The notes beneath the pieces were generated by a model that saw only the letters and a program-made list of their open reading frames with translations, did no database searches and was not told where the DNA came from. The position numbers were made by a program, and so were the translations under genes. This document shows positions 17,208 through 26,000 of a stretch of 44,814 nucleotides of DNA, in pieces. The stretch covers positions 1 to 44,814 of the forward strand of contig JACFNL010000017.1 in the NCBI GenBank assembly GCA_019454875.1, in the 5' to 3' direction. The DNA comes from Candidatus Cloacimonadota bacterium (GTDB taxonomy: Bacteria > Muiribacteriota > UBA6191). Position 1 is the stretch's first letter. Each line of letters begins with the position of its first letter.

Positions 17208-18126
17208 TATGCGTTTCTGGCAGAAGCGGTTTCTAAAACTTAGAGAAGAAATTGCTACCAGGGTCGTGGGTCAGGACGAACTTCTAAATATCCTTTTAAT
17301 GGCCCTGTTATGTGAGGGTCATGTATTGCTGATTGGTGCTCCCGGCATGGGCAAAAGTCTTGTTTTAAGGGCCCTGGCAGAAACCCTGTCCTTAAACCTG
17401 AGATCAGTCATGCATCAGGCAAACTTTGTGGGAACCAATCTCCTTCTAGTTGAAGAACTGGATCGCACCGAACCCGTTTTTCGACGGGAGCTATTGACCG
17501 CCATGCAGGAAAAGGAGTGCATTTTTCAGGAGGAAGTACTTTATCTGGCCCGCCCTTTTTTGGTGTTTGCCACACTCAATCCCGGTGGAGACGGTCGCAG
17601 AGATGCTCTGACCCAGGCCGAAAAAGACCGGTTTTTGTTCTCATATCAAATTCCCTATCCCAGTAAAGACGAGGAACGAATCATTCTTCAGAGACTTAGA
17701 AATCCAAAGCAGGAACAAAAAAACCTGCAAAAAATTTTAAGTGCAAATGATCTGATTACCTTGCAAAGGCAGGTAAAAGCACTGCCCCTTGAACCTTTAG
17801 TCGAAAACAGAATCCTAAGAATTTTAGAATCTTCCAGAAAGTCTTTTTCTGATACCCAACCCAATCTAGACACTGACCCCGCTCTTTTGGACAATCCTCT
17901 ACAATTGAGCCTGATGTCACTCAAGCAGAAAAATAGTACAGAAAAAAGGCCGCCTGTGGAGGAAAATTTTTCCCATGTTCCACCCAATCTATCCACCCGT
18001 ACAGGGATTGGACTGATGCAGGCTGCCCAGGCTCATGCCTTTGTCAAAGGGTATAAAAAGGCCAGAATTGAAGATCTTCTGGCCGTTGAGCCTCTAGTTC
18101 TGTCCCACCGTCAGTTCAGAAGATAG
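17182..18126 (+). CDS. MoxR-like AAA+ ATPase with a shortened core
   Basis: 314 codons. Walker A is GHVLLIGAPGMGKSLVLRAL (about 50-70), Walker B is LLLVEELDR, sensor 1 FATLNPGGDGRRD, and the arginine region AEKDRFLFSYQIPYP. In MoxR proteins about 30 residues containing the F-T-P-D-L-L-P ... G-P-V/I-F stretch lie between Walker A and B. Here SVMHQANFVGTNLLLVEELD runs directly across, so that insert is missing. A Ser/Pro-rich stretch (about 222-262) precedes the lid domain TGIGLMQAAQAHAFVKGYKK, and the protein ends early at LSHRQFRR. MoxR ATPases act as chaperones with VWA-domain partners, but none is encoded nearby. Its 3' end overlaps the convergent gene by 16 bases. Confidence 0.7.
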   Translation: MTSEISPNDMRFWQKRFLKLREEIATRVVGQDELLNILLMALLCEGHVLLIGAPGMGKSLVLRALAETLSLNLRSVMHQANFVGTNLLLVEELDRTEPVFRRELLTAMQEKECIFQEEVLYLARPFLVFATLNPGGDGRRDALTQAEKDRFLFSYQIPYPSKDEERIILQRLRNPKQEQKNLQKILSANDLITLQRQVKALPLEPLVENRILRILESSRKSFSDTQPNLDTDPALLDNPLQLSLMSLKQKNSTEKRPPVEENFSHVPPNLSTRTGIGLMQAAQAHAFVKGYKKARIEDLLAVEPLVLSHRQFRR

Positions 18127-20021
18127 TTTTCCCTTTTATCTTCGGTGTCGATCTCCTGTCCATACTTCTGATACAGATCCCAGTACCATTCAGCCATTGC
18201 GTCAATGGTCTCATTGTAGGGAACCCATAAACTGCCCCGTCGTTTGGCATATCTCTTTAAGAAAGGAGTAGGTTCCTGTTTGGCCAGATAGTAGTTTTCA
18301 GCAAGATCTTGGTAGGCCTTAAAATACCATTCCTTCAGGCTTTCATAAGTCTTAGGACTGATATCAATAGTGAGGGACTGATTTGAAAAACCAAGCACTT
18401 TAGAATCAAAAAGACCCTGCAAATGAATGAGGCCTTCCAGATAATATGGCAGCACTTCGGATGACTCTCTCCATGCAATCAGGCCAATACTTCGTTTTAC
18501 CAGATCCGATATTACATGATATCTCAAATTCCAGTCTGTTTCCGAAGGCTCAGAATCCATAAAAAATGTCAGAAGTCCACCTGTGGTCGCCTTCCATTCT
18601 TCTACATTTTTATAATTTCCAAGATGATTCATTCTGGCTTCTGTATCCTCATCTACCCAAAGAATATGCCCATATTCATGACCCACTGTGGATATATCAT
18701 AGATACGAAACCATAACTCCCGATCCAAAAACATGAGTTTTCTTTCCCGTTTGAGAAACTCCTGACCAAAAACCTCGCGGGACAGTCGCACAAAAGGCCT
18801 TGATCTCATGGTCTGCAAAATATTGTCGGGGAATGCAAAGATTTTTTTCCCATGTTCTCTGGATACAACCTCATCATTAGGAACAACCTGGGCCGAAGGC
18901 AGACCACAAAAATCTGCCCCATAAAACAATCCAACTCTGCCAATATGAAGCTGCACAGAATCAAGCTTCTCCATAGAAAAATCCACAATCTTTTTACGGG
19001 ACTCTGACTGATTTTCAAAGGTCTGAAAAAAGGAGCGGCTCATTTCCCGTACCTTATCTCTTCTACGGCCTTTGGAGGCATGTTCCGGATTGGCAATCCG
19101 AATATCCCATTCCAATGCAACAGCCTTGCGAAAATGATCTTCATAATACTCAAGTGGATGGGAAGGTTGAATGGGAGAGGTTATCTGCATCCAGGCCCGA
19201 TCCACATCGGCCCAGCGCAAAATCAGCGTATTCACATCGGTTTCCAGAAAAGCCCGTTTTAAGGACTCCAGATAATCTATCCAGGCTGGTTTTTCATGAA
19301 AGGTTCGATCTTCCTGGAGTAGAAGTTCCTGCTTTAAACTATCTATCTCAGAAACCACAGATTCCACATGCTCACGAAAAACAACCCCATAGGCCTGGGA
19401 CTTCCACTGACCATCCAAACCCTTCTGAAGTACAGAATAGGCCCTGTCCCCTGGTTGCCCCCCATGACCAGTATCGATGAGACCGGAATCATTCAGCCAG
19501 GCATTGGTTTTGTCCTCATCACCATCAAACTGTTTGGGCAGTTCACGGTTTACTTCCCTAAGAATCACACGGGTCCAGTCTGGCTGCCATTTTGTAAAAT
19601 GTCTGCCAACCCTGTGCCAGCCCTTCAAGGCTGTTCTGTAAAATGGAGTGAGAAGATCGCGCTTACAGATTTCTTCAAGCATCAAAGCCTGCTGTTTTAG
19701 GTAATATTCACTGACCCAGCTATAAGCTTTATCCTTGGCCAAATCCAGGGTAGATTCTTCAGTAAAGCCGTTCTTCTTCAAAACCTGAACCAGACTGTCA
19801 TCCCGAAGACTCACCAGTCGGCTGATTGCAGCCATTCTGGATTCTGTAGTCCGGGGCAACTGAATCTCATTTAAAAATGAGTCGATATAATCCGACATTT
19901 TTGGATCCGTATTTTTTTTTGGATCCAGAATCTCATAAAAGGCATCCGTCTTTTTATTATAATCGGATATTACACTCTGGACCTCTTCCAGATCCTTTAA
20001 AAAATCTACCACTGTTTTCAT
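18111..20021 (-). CDS. HExxH metallopeptidase-like protein of unknown family
   Basis: 636 codons, soluble, no signal peptide. The zinc-binding motif is clear: STVGHEYGHILW with HEYGH at 448-452. A likely third ligand is the Glu of NVEEWKATTGG (474-475), about 22 residues on. The E-E-x-K/R-A arrangement recalls the EECRAE motif of M49 dipeptidyl-peptidase III-like enzymes, but I see no other similarity and leave the family open. The N-terminal 400 residues are helical and charged. It lies six bases after the 2-oxoglutarate oxygenase gene, in the same direction, so the two form an operon: a peptidase-like and an oxygenase enzyme expressed together. The start ATG has only a weak AGTAG upstream. 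Confidence 0.65.
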   Translation of the reverse strand: MKTVVDFLKDLEEVQSVISDYNKKTDAFYEILDPKKNTDPKMSDYIDSFLNEIQLPRTTESRMAAISRLVSLRDDSLVQVLKKNGFTEESTLDLAKDKAYSWVSEYYLKQQALMLEEICKRDLLTPFYRTALKGWHRVGRHFTKWQPDWTRVILREVNRELPKQFDGDEDKTNAWLNDSGLIDTGHGGQPGDRAYSVLQKGLDGQWKSQAYGVVFREHVESVVSEIDSLKQELLLQEDRTFHEKPAWIDYLESLKRAFLETDVNTLILRWADVDRAWMQITSPIQPSHPLEYYEDHFRKAVALEWDIRIANPEHASKGRRRDKVREMSRSFFQTFENQSESRKKIVDFSMEKLDSVQLHIGRVGLFYGADFCGLPSAQVVPNDEVVSREHGKKIFAFPDNILQTMRSRPFVRLSREVFGQEFLKRERKLMFLDRELWFRIYDISTVGHEYGHILWVDEDTEARMNHLGNYKNVEEWKATTGGLLTFFMDSEPSETDWNLRYHVISDLVKRSIGLIAWRESSEVLPYYLEGLIHLQGLFDSKVLGFSNQSLTIDISPKTYESLKEWYFKAYQDLAENYYLAKQEPTPFLKRYAKRRGSLWVPYNETIDAMAEWYWDLYQKYGQEIDTEDKRENYLLN

Positions 20022-20027
20022 AAACTT

Positions 20028-20981
20028 CTACTTTTTTATGAGGCCAATTTCAATCAGCCTTTCGGTTAAAAAATCATCTGCCAGGATTGGAGGGTACTTC
20101 TGTGGGTTCCCCTCACTGATACAGGATTTTAAACAAGCCAACTCAGCATCAGGTCTGGGGTGTACAAAATAGGGCATGGAAAAACGCCTCTCCCTTGAGT
20201 TTCCCGGATTCACCACCCTGTGGGTTGTAGCTGGAATCACCTGATTGGTAATCCTGGCCAGCATGTCCCCAGAGTCAATCACCATAAAACCCTTCTGGGC
20301 GTGAATTGGCAACCATGTTCCATCCCGACGCAAAAGCTCCAGTCCAGGAGCCGTACTTTCACAAAGAATTGTGATCAGGTTGATATCCTCGTGGGCTCCA
20401 GCTCTTACTGACTGAGGATGGGCACCTTCAGGAATTTCAGGATAGTGAATGGTACGCAGAATCGAGTTTCCGTATTCAAGCATACTGTCAAAGGTATGTT
20501 CATTCTCCCCAAGATACAAAGACAGAGCCCGCAAAGTAAGGCCAGCTAGTCGATCCAGTTGATTCATCAACTCCAGGGCGGCCTCTTCATACTCCGGGAT
20601 TTCCTTAATCCAGACATTGGGCTGATAAATTTTTTTGAGAGCGTGACCTTCTGGAACCTCACGACCCACATGCCAGAATTCTTTTAAATCAGGATATTTG
20701 GAGTCCTTGGCGTGTTCCTTGCCAAAGGAAGTATATCCCCTTTGTCCACCGCCACCTTCAATCTCATACTTCTTCTTCACCTCAACAGGTAATTCAAAAA
20801 ATTCCTGCATCAATGCATAGTTTTTTTCAATCAGACCCTGATCCACCCCGTGATTCCCAATAGCAAAAAAGCCAAACTCCTTAAGACTGTCTCCTAACTC
20901 TTTGACAAATCTGTCCCTGATGTTTTTATCAGTACTCAAAAAATTTCCCAAATCCAAAGTCGCAATGGTTTCCAAAGACAT
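20028..20981 (-). CDS. 2-oxoglutarate/Fe(II)-dependent oxygenase, isopenicillin-N-synthase type
   Basis: 317 codons from the ATG at 20981, preferred over the ATG at 20987 because GGGAGGG directly abuts the earlier one and is seven bases from this one. The N-terminal DIOX_N part includes LKEFGFFAIGNHGVDQGLIE. The jelly-roll core has the iron ligands His197 and Asp199 in GAHEDINLITIL and the distal His254 in TTHRVVNP, with the 2-oxoglutarate-binding Arg266-x-Ser in RRFSMPYFVHP. GGGGQRGYTSFGKEHAKDSK is the loop typical of the plant-like and bacterial IPNS/ACC-oxidase superfamily. It would hydroxylate or desaturate a small molecule or peptide; the substrate is unknown. It heads a two-gene operon with the HExxH gene. 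Confidence 0.85.
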   Translation of the reverse strand: MSLETIATLDLGNFLSTDKNIRDRFVKELGDSLKEFGFFAIGNHGVDQGLIEKNYALMQEFFELPVEVKKKYEIEGGGGQRGYTSFGKEHAKDSKYPDLKEFWHVGREVPEGHALKKIYQPNVWIKEIPEYEEAALELMNQLDRLAGLTLRALSLYLGENEHTFDSMLEYGNSILRTIHYPEIPEGAHPQSVRAGAHEDINLITILCESTAPGLELLRRDGTWLPIHAQKGFMVIDSGDMLARITNQVIPATTHRVVNPGNSRERRFSMPYFVHPRPDAELACLKSCISEGNPQKYPPILADDFLTERLIEIGLIKK

Positions 20982-21119
20982 GTCCATCCCTCCCGGCTCA
21001 TTTGCATAAGGTCACAAACCGGGCTGATTATAACTAATTTGTTTTGGCCTTACAAACTATGAAACGAAACAGCCTGCCAATACTCAGTCAGACTCACATC
21101 GACTGCCGAAGCCTCAGGC

Positions 21120-21695
21120 ATGCAACTCCACACCATGCTTCAGTTCCGACCTCATCTAAGCAATGACGAATCCTCACAATCCACAATTGAGAATCATTTC
21201 CCTCTGGAAATACAAAGCCAGTTTCCCAGAGAAATAGCTGTATCACTGATTCTTCTGTTTTTGAGTATGGTACTCATGGTTCTGGGAATTGAAGCGATTC
21301 TGCATGTCAGAATTCTTCTAAGCAAAATCAGCCTGGTTCCTGTGATGAGCTGGTTATGGTTTTTGGCCTACTGTCTGGCAAATCTTCTGTTTGGCCTACA
21401 TATCTTGATGTATTTTACCTTCCAGGAGTCTGTCAGTTTAAGTCATACACATCTCAGGATCGAGCAGGGTCTTGCTGGTATCTCAAGTGTCACTCTGATC
21501 CCGATTGAAAGGATACTTTGTGCAAGCCTTTGCGAAAGCACATTGGGAACAAAACACATAACAGTTCTTTGGCAGGACGACCGGTTTCGTACCCAGAACT
21601 CAACTATTGGAACCTGCCTGAGGCGGGAACACAGTCACGCTCTTCTTAATCGTCTAAAACAGGCTGTGCTTCTGTCTGAGGATCTGGCTGCCTAA
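21120..21695 (+). CDS. Membrane protein of unknown function, two TM segments
   Basis: 191 codons. Two hydrophobic stretches are visible: IAVSLILLFLSMVLMVLGIE (about 39-58) and WLWFLAYCLANLLFGLHILM (about 79-98). After them comes a cytoplasmic-type beta-rich tail VSLSHTHLRIEQGLAGISSV, which looks like the bacterial PH-like (DUF304-type) membrane domain arrangement, though I would not assign it. The 3' end overlaps the convergent gene by 50 bases. The ATG has a poor ribosome binding site; a second ATG follows five codons later. Confidence 0.5.
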   Translation: MQLHTMLQFRPHLSNDESSQSTIENHFPLEIQSQFPREIAVSLILLFLSMVLMVLGIEAILHVRILLSKISLVPVMSWLWFLAYCLANLLFGLHILMYFTFQESVSLSHTHLRIEQGLAGISSVTLIPIERILCASLCESTLGTKHITVLWQDDRFRTQNSTIGTCLRREHSHALLNRLKQAVLLSEDLAA

Positions 21696-22395
21696 GATTC
21701 AGATGCAGAAAAAAACTTCGTTTGGTTCTTAAAACCTTAACAAAGTCAAACTGGAGTTCCTCATCAAACTTACTGAGAATCTTCCACTCATATTTTTTTG
21801 AGAAATCAATGGCAGGAATAGATTGGCACTCTATGATCCAATGAATGGGGCTTAATGTGTGAATCATCCCCCAAATCTTAAAGGGATGGGGCGGGTTTTC
21901 TGAGGTTTCTGTGCCTGGTGGAATAACCAAAAACCCATAGTCCTGACCAACATTAAATCCAGTCCCATGCTGAAAGTCCCTCTGACATTTTTCAATATAT
22001 TCAAGAAACCGCGTTACCAGCATGCGATCTGTATCCGAATAAGTCTCATCCTGTAACAACCAGGTACGCATGGCCTCCGAGGCACTGGTCCAGAATATTA
22101 AAATGTTATTGAGCTTTCTGCGACTACAGATATCTTTGAGTAACTGAACCTGCTCGGACTTAAATGGAAAGAGACCAAGAATGTATTCCGTTACCTTTGC
22201 CATTGGAATAACAGGAGATGGAAACCTCTTCCTTAGCGGCCCTGGTGCTGGCCCACCTGAATAGGCCCGCACAAGAAGATAAAGCAGAAAAAGAACTGTG
22301 GCAAGAAGCAGGGCTTCTTCGAGGCCAAACCTTGACTGTCTAAGGGTTCCCTGAAGCCCCCTGCTGAACTGATCATAATCGGACAAATTATTCAT
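21646..22395 (-). CDS. Single-pass membrane protein of unknown function
   Basis: 249 codons. One membrane anchor near the N-terminus, EEALLLATVLFLLYLLVRAY (about 26-45), then a cytoplasmic domain of about 200 residues containing LRKRFPSPVIPMAKVTEYIL and later GFLVIPPGTE and FKIWGMIHTLSPIHWIIECQ. The R-K-R-F stretch next to the membrane recalls the start of PilZ domains, and the C-terminal half is beta-rich, but the key PilZ residues D-x-S-x-x-G are absent, so I do not call it PilZ. It diverges from yaaA with 30 bases between them. Confidence 0.5.
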   Translation of the reverse strand: MNNLSDYDQFSRGLQGTLRQSRFGLEEALLLATVLFLLYLLVRAYSGGPAPGPLRKRFPSPVIPMAKVTEYILGLFPFKSEQVQLLKDICSRRKLNNILIFWTSASEAMRTWLLQDETYSDTDRMLVTRFLEYIEKCQRDFQHGTGFNVGQDYGFLVIPPGTETSENPPHPFKIWGMIHTLSPIHWIIECQSIPAIDFSKKYEWKILSKFDEELQFDFVKVLRTKRSFFLHLNLRQPDPQTEAQPVLDD

Positions 22396-22425
22396 TCCTC
22401 TATTCTAACATGATAAAATCCAATT

Positions 22426-23190
22426 ATGCTTATCCTACTTTCTCCTGCCAAAACCCTCAATGAAGACCCATCCCCAAACTCCCGATTTTCCATCTGCGAT
22501 TTTCTCTCGGAAACCGCTAAACTTCTTCCTTACCTCAAAAAGCTCAGTCGAAAAAAGATCATGGCTTTAATGGACATCTCAGAGAAGCTCGCAGAACTGA
22601 ATTTTAGCAGGTACCAGAATTTTGTACTGCCTGATCAAGATGGTCTTGGAAAACAGGCCATATACAGTTTTGAAGGTGATGTTTACCAGAATATGGATGT
22701 CAAAATCTGGAACAGCTCTCAGGAAACCTATGCCCAGAATAACCTCAGAATTTTATCCGGCTTGTATGGCCTTCTCAGACCCTTTGATCTTATGTCCCCT
22801 TACCGCCTCGAAATGGGTACTGCCTTAAAAACTGGCCGTGGCAAAAACCTCTATCAGTTCTGGGGGGAGCGTATCACAAAAAAATTGAACCAGGAGATTG
22901 AAGAATCATCCCATGACTGTGTTGTTAATCTGGCCTCCATAGAATATGCCAGCGTAGTGCAACCCGAAAAACTCAAAGCACCCTTCATCCAGGTAGATTT
23001 TAAGGAAATCAGGGACGGGCAGCTAAAAACGATTGCCCTGAACTCCAAGCGGGCCCGGGGTAAAATGGCTCAGTATCTGATTATGAATCAGGCCAAAACC
23101 CTTCAGGAAATTCAAAGCTTCTGCGAGGGCGGATACCTGTATGACTCCAGTGCCTCAAAACCAGATCACTTACTTTTTGTAAAAGCCTGA
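22426..23190 (+). CDS. yaaA: YaaA-family (DUF328) peroxide-stress protein
   Basis: 254 codons, against 258 in Escherichia coli YaaA. It starts with the signature MLILLSPAKTLNEDPSP. The helix-hairpin-helix and DNA-binding core shows LNFSRYQNF, AIYSFEGDVYQNMDV, LRILSGLYGLLRPFDLMSPY and LEMGTALKTGRGKNLYQFWG; the end has LNSKRARGKMAQYLIMNQAK. Family members bind DNA and lower free iron under peroxide stress. It stands alone on its strand, converging on pcrA with a 16-base gap. Confidence 0.95.
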   Translation: MLILLSPAKTLNEDPSPNSRFSICDFLSETAKLLPYLKKLSRKKIMALMDISEKLAELNFSRYQNFVLPDQDGLGKQAIYSFEGDVYQNMDVKIWNSSQETYAQNNLRILSGLYGLLRPFDLMSPYRLEMGTALKTGRGKNLYQFWGERITKKLNQEIEESSHDCVVNLASIEYASVVQPEKLKAPFIQVDFKEIRDGQLKTIALNSKRARGKMAQYLIMNQAKTLQEIQSFCEGGYLYDSSASKPDHLLFVKA

Positions 23191-23206
23191 ACTCTGCATG
23201 CCCGAC

Positions 23207-25129
23207 TCACACCCTGCACAAATAATCTTCGCCAATTTCCCGAAGAAACCGTGATGGGATCTGGAAAAGTTCTTCCCCCTGTAATAGTCGGAAACGGGCA
23301 GCACTTAGATATAACATTTCTTCGGTGCGGGTAATGCCCACATAACAGAGCCTTCGTTCTTCTTCCTGTCGAATGGGATCGTCCAAGGATCCTCGATGGG
23401 GGAAAAGCCCCTCTTCCAGGCCCACAATAAAAACTACTGGAAACTCCAGTCCCTTGGCATTGTGCAGAGTCATCATTGTGACTGAGCCTGAGGAACTGTT
23501 TCCGAGTTCATCAAGTGAGGAGTTTAGGGCTGCCCTTTCAAGAAATCCTCCCAGAGTGGGGTTTGGTTCTTTTTCTTCGTAGTCAGCAATGGCACTTAAA
23601 AGTTCTTCCACATTCTCTACTCGGTCAGCCTCATCCTTGTTGACGAGATAGGTAATATAACCTGTCTTTTCGAGTATCAACCGTGCCAGTTCCAGAAGTT
23701 TGATATTGTTATGATACGCCTCTATCAGCTCTTCCATAGTCTCATAAAATGCCTGCATTCGAGTGCGGGCAGCACCAGTTACTGTATCAATCCCGCTTAA
23801 AGCAATCAGGGGAGATATAAGCTGATTTTCGGCAAATATAGCCAGCTTTTCCTGGGCAACCGCCCCAATACCACGGGTAGGCACATTGATGATACGGTAC
23901 AAGGCTTCGGCATCCGAGGGGTTAAGAATCAGTCCCATATAAGCCAGAATATCCTTTACTTCCTTGCGTTCATAAAAGCGATGGCCTCCAACAATCTGAT
24001 AGGCAATATCGGAACGCAGAAATTCCTGCTCCAAAACCCTCGATTGGGCATGGGTTCGATAAAGAATCACGATATCCTGCAAACGGCGACCCTGACGAAT
24101 CTGATCACGAATTTCATCCATTACATAACGGGCTTCAGCTAGGCCGTCTGAGGCCAGATGCCAGGGAATACGATCCATGCCTCCCTTGTGGGCCACGAGT
24201 TTAGCCTTGTCTGTTCTTTGGGTATTGTTGGCTATGAGACAGTTGGCAGCATCCAGACATACCTGGGGACAACGGTAGTTGATATTTAACTCAAAGCGTT
24301 TAACACCGCTGTCTTTAAAATCAGAGGTAAAGTCCAAAATGTTGGTGATATCAGCCCCCCTCCATGAATAAATGGATTGATCTTCATCACCTACAACACA
24401 TAAATTCCCGTGGTGGGCCGAGAGCATGTTAACCAGAGTGTACTGGGTGGAATTGGTGTCCTGGTATTCATCAACCATAATGTACTGAAACTGCTCCTGG
24501 TACTTAAGAAGCACTTCTGGCCTTTTGCGAAAAAGCCAGACTAACTGAAACAGAAGATCATCCAGATCCATGGCCTTACATAAAAGAAGTTCCTGGGTAT
24601 AGGCCCGGTAAAGTTCAACAAAAACAGGATTGATCGTTCGTTCATCCACATCTTCTGGTCTTTTAAGCTCCTGCTTCCACTGGGAGATTTTTTCCAGGGC
24701 TGACTTGGGCGGATATTGTTTGGCATCCAGGTTGCGGGCTGAGATTAACCTCTTCATTAAACTGAGCTGCTCACTGGGACCATACATACTAAACTCTGTA
24801 TCGTAACCAATATGCTCACTATGCTTTCTTAAAATCCTGGCTCCCATGGAATGAAAGGTTGTGACCCAGGCCCCCATACCATGACCAGACAAAAGACTCT
24901 GAACCCTCACCTTCATTTCCGAAGCGGCCTTATTGGTAAAAGTAACGGCCAGAATTCTTTCAGGGGGAATACCTCGATCCCGGATTAAATGGGCTATTCT
25001 ATGTGTAACAACCCTGGTCTTGCCCGAACCTGCACCGGCCAGAATCAATACAGGCCCATCCACAGCCAGCACTGCCTGTCTTTGGGGCTCATTCAGGCCC
25101 GCCACCAAATCAGATTGAGAATAGTCCAT
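23207..25129 (-). CDS. pcrA: PcrA/UvrD-type 3'-5' DNA helicase
   Basis: 640 codons, shorter than the 720 or so of most PcrA proteins; the C-terminal RNA-polymerase-binding extension is absent, since it ends soon after motif VI. Motifs in order: Q motif GLNEPQRQAV, Walker A AGAGSGKTRVV with Lys37, motif Ia AVTFTNKAASEM, Walker B YIMVDEYQDTNSTQ, motif III VVGDEDQSIYSWRGAD, motif IV NYRCP, motif V MTLHNAKGLEFPVVFIVGLE and motif VI YVGITRTEEMLYLSAA. Role: nucleotide excision and mismatch repair, and removal of stalled complexes. It is the last gene of the nifS-type to pcrA operon, four bases after galU; the ATG follows a weak site. Confidence 0.9.
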   Translation of the reverse strand: MDYSQSDLVAGLNEPQRQAVLAVDGPVLILAGAGSGKTRVVTHRIAHLIRDRGIPPERILAVTFTNKAASEMKVRVQSLLSGHGMGAWVTTFHSMGARILRKHSEHIGYDTEFSMYGPSEQLSLMKRLISARNLDAKQYPPKSALEKISQWKQELKRPEDVDERTINPVFVELYRAYTQELLLCKAMDLDDLLFQLVWLFRKRPEVLLKYQEQFQYIMVDEYQDTNSTQYTLVNMLSAHHGNLCVVGDEDQSIYSWRGADITNILDFTSDFKDSGVKRFELNINYRCPQVCLDAANCLIANNTQRTDKAKLVAHKGGMDRIPWHLASDGLAEARYVMDEIRDQIRQGRRLQDIVILYRTHAQSRVLEQEFLRSDIAYQIVGGHRFYERKEVKDILAYMGLILNPSDAEALYRIINVPTRGIGAVAQEKLAIFAENQLISPLIALSGIDTVTGAARTRMQAFYETMEELIEAYHNNIKLLELARLILEKTGYITYLVNKDEADRVENVEELLSAIADYEEKEPNPTLGGFLERAALNSSLDELGNSSSGSVTMMTLHNAKGLEFPVVFIVGLEEGLFPHRGSLDDPIRQEEERRLCYVGITRTEEMLYLSAARFRLLQGEELFQIPSRFLREIGEDYLCRV

Positions 25130-25133
25130 AACT

Positions 25134-26000
25134 CTACAACTTCAGCCGTTTCAGATAGCTTCTGAACTGTTCTCCTAATTCCTGATCCTTAAGGGCAAAT
25201 TCAACTGTAGCCTCAAGATAACCAATTTTGCTGCCTGTATCGTAGCGGCGACCCTCAAATTCAAGCCCATAAATCGGGCGGGTCTTGACATATTCCCGAA
25301 GCCCGTCTGTGAGCTGGATTTCCCCACCAGAACCCTTGGGAGTAGATTCCAGAATAGAAAAAATTTCCGGTCCCAAAATATAGCGGCCAATAATTGCCAA
25401 ATCGGTTGGGGCTTCTTCAATGGGGGGTTTTTCTACCAAATCCTCAATCCGATGTAACCCGGGGGAAATTTGTTCAGCCTTCACAACTCCATAACTGGAA
25501 ATCATGGACATAGGGACTTTTTGCAGGGCTAGAACCGAAGCTTCCTTTTCCTCATAAATCATCATCATCTGTTTCATGCAGGGCACGGATGAATCCACAA
25601 TGTCATCACCAAGAAATACAGCAAAGGGCTCATTGCCTATAATATCCTTGGCAACCAGAATGGCATGACCAAGGCCAAGAGGTTCCTTTTGTCTGACATA
25701 AGAAACCGTAATCATGTCGCTGATGCTTCTGACCTTCTGCAGTAGATCGAGTTTTCCCTTGCTCTCAAGATTGTGCTCGAGTTCAAAGGAAATATCAAAA
25801 TGATCCTCGATTGAGGACTTGCCCCTGCCAGTAACAATCACAATATGTTCAATGCCGCTGTTTTTTGCCTCTTCAATCACATACTGGATCATGGGTTTAT
25901 CCACCAGAGGTAACATTTCCTTGGGCTGGCTTTTTGTAGCAGGTAAAAATCTGGTTCCCAGTCCAGCAGCCGGGAAAACCGCCTTGCGAATCTTTTTCAT
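25134..26000 (-). CDS. galU: UTP-glucose-1-phosphate uridylyltransferase
   Basis: 288 codons, against about 300 in other GalU proteins. The nucleotide-binding motif is FPAAGLGTRFLPATKSQPKE (residues 9-28), followed by PLVDKPMIQYVIEEA, the substrate site FAVFLGDDIVDS and the late conserved VEKPPIEEAPTDLAIIGRYI. It makes UDP-glucose for envelope polysaccharides. The ATG follows GGAGGG and starts directly after the stop of the Hint-like gene, with no gap, so it is in the middle of a five-gene operon. Confidence 0.95.
   Translation of the reverse strand: MKKIRKAVFPAAGLGTRFLPATKSQPKEMLPLVDKPMIQYVIEEAKNSGIEHIVIVTGRGKSSIEDHFDISFELEHNLESKGKLDLLQKVRSISDMITVSYVRQKEPLGLGHAILVAKDIIGNEPFAVFLGDDIVDSSVPCMKQMMMIYEEKEASVLALQKVPMSMISSYGVVKAEQISPGLHRIEDLVEKPPIEEAPTDLAIIGRYILGPEIFSILESTPKGSGGEIQLTDGLREYVKTRPIYGLEFEGRRYDTGSKIGYLEATVEFALKDQELGEQFRSYLKRLKL

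Noticed and set aside
21646..22395. PilZ-domain c-di-GMP receptor
   Set aside because: An R-K-R-F stretch is present but the D-x-S-x-x-G motif is not seen.
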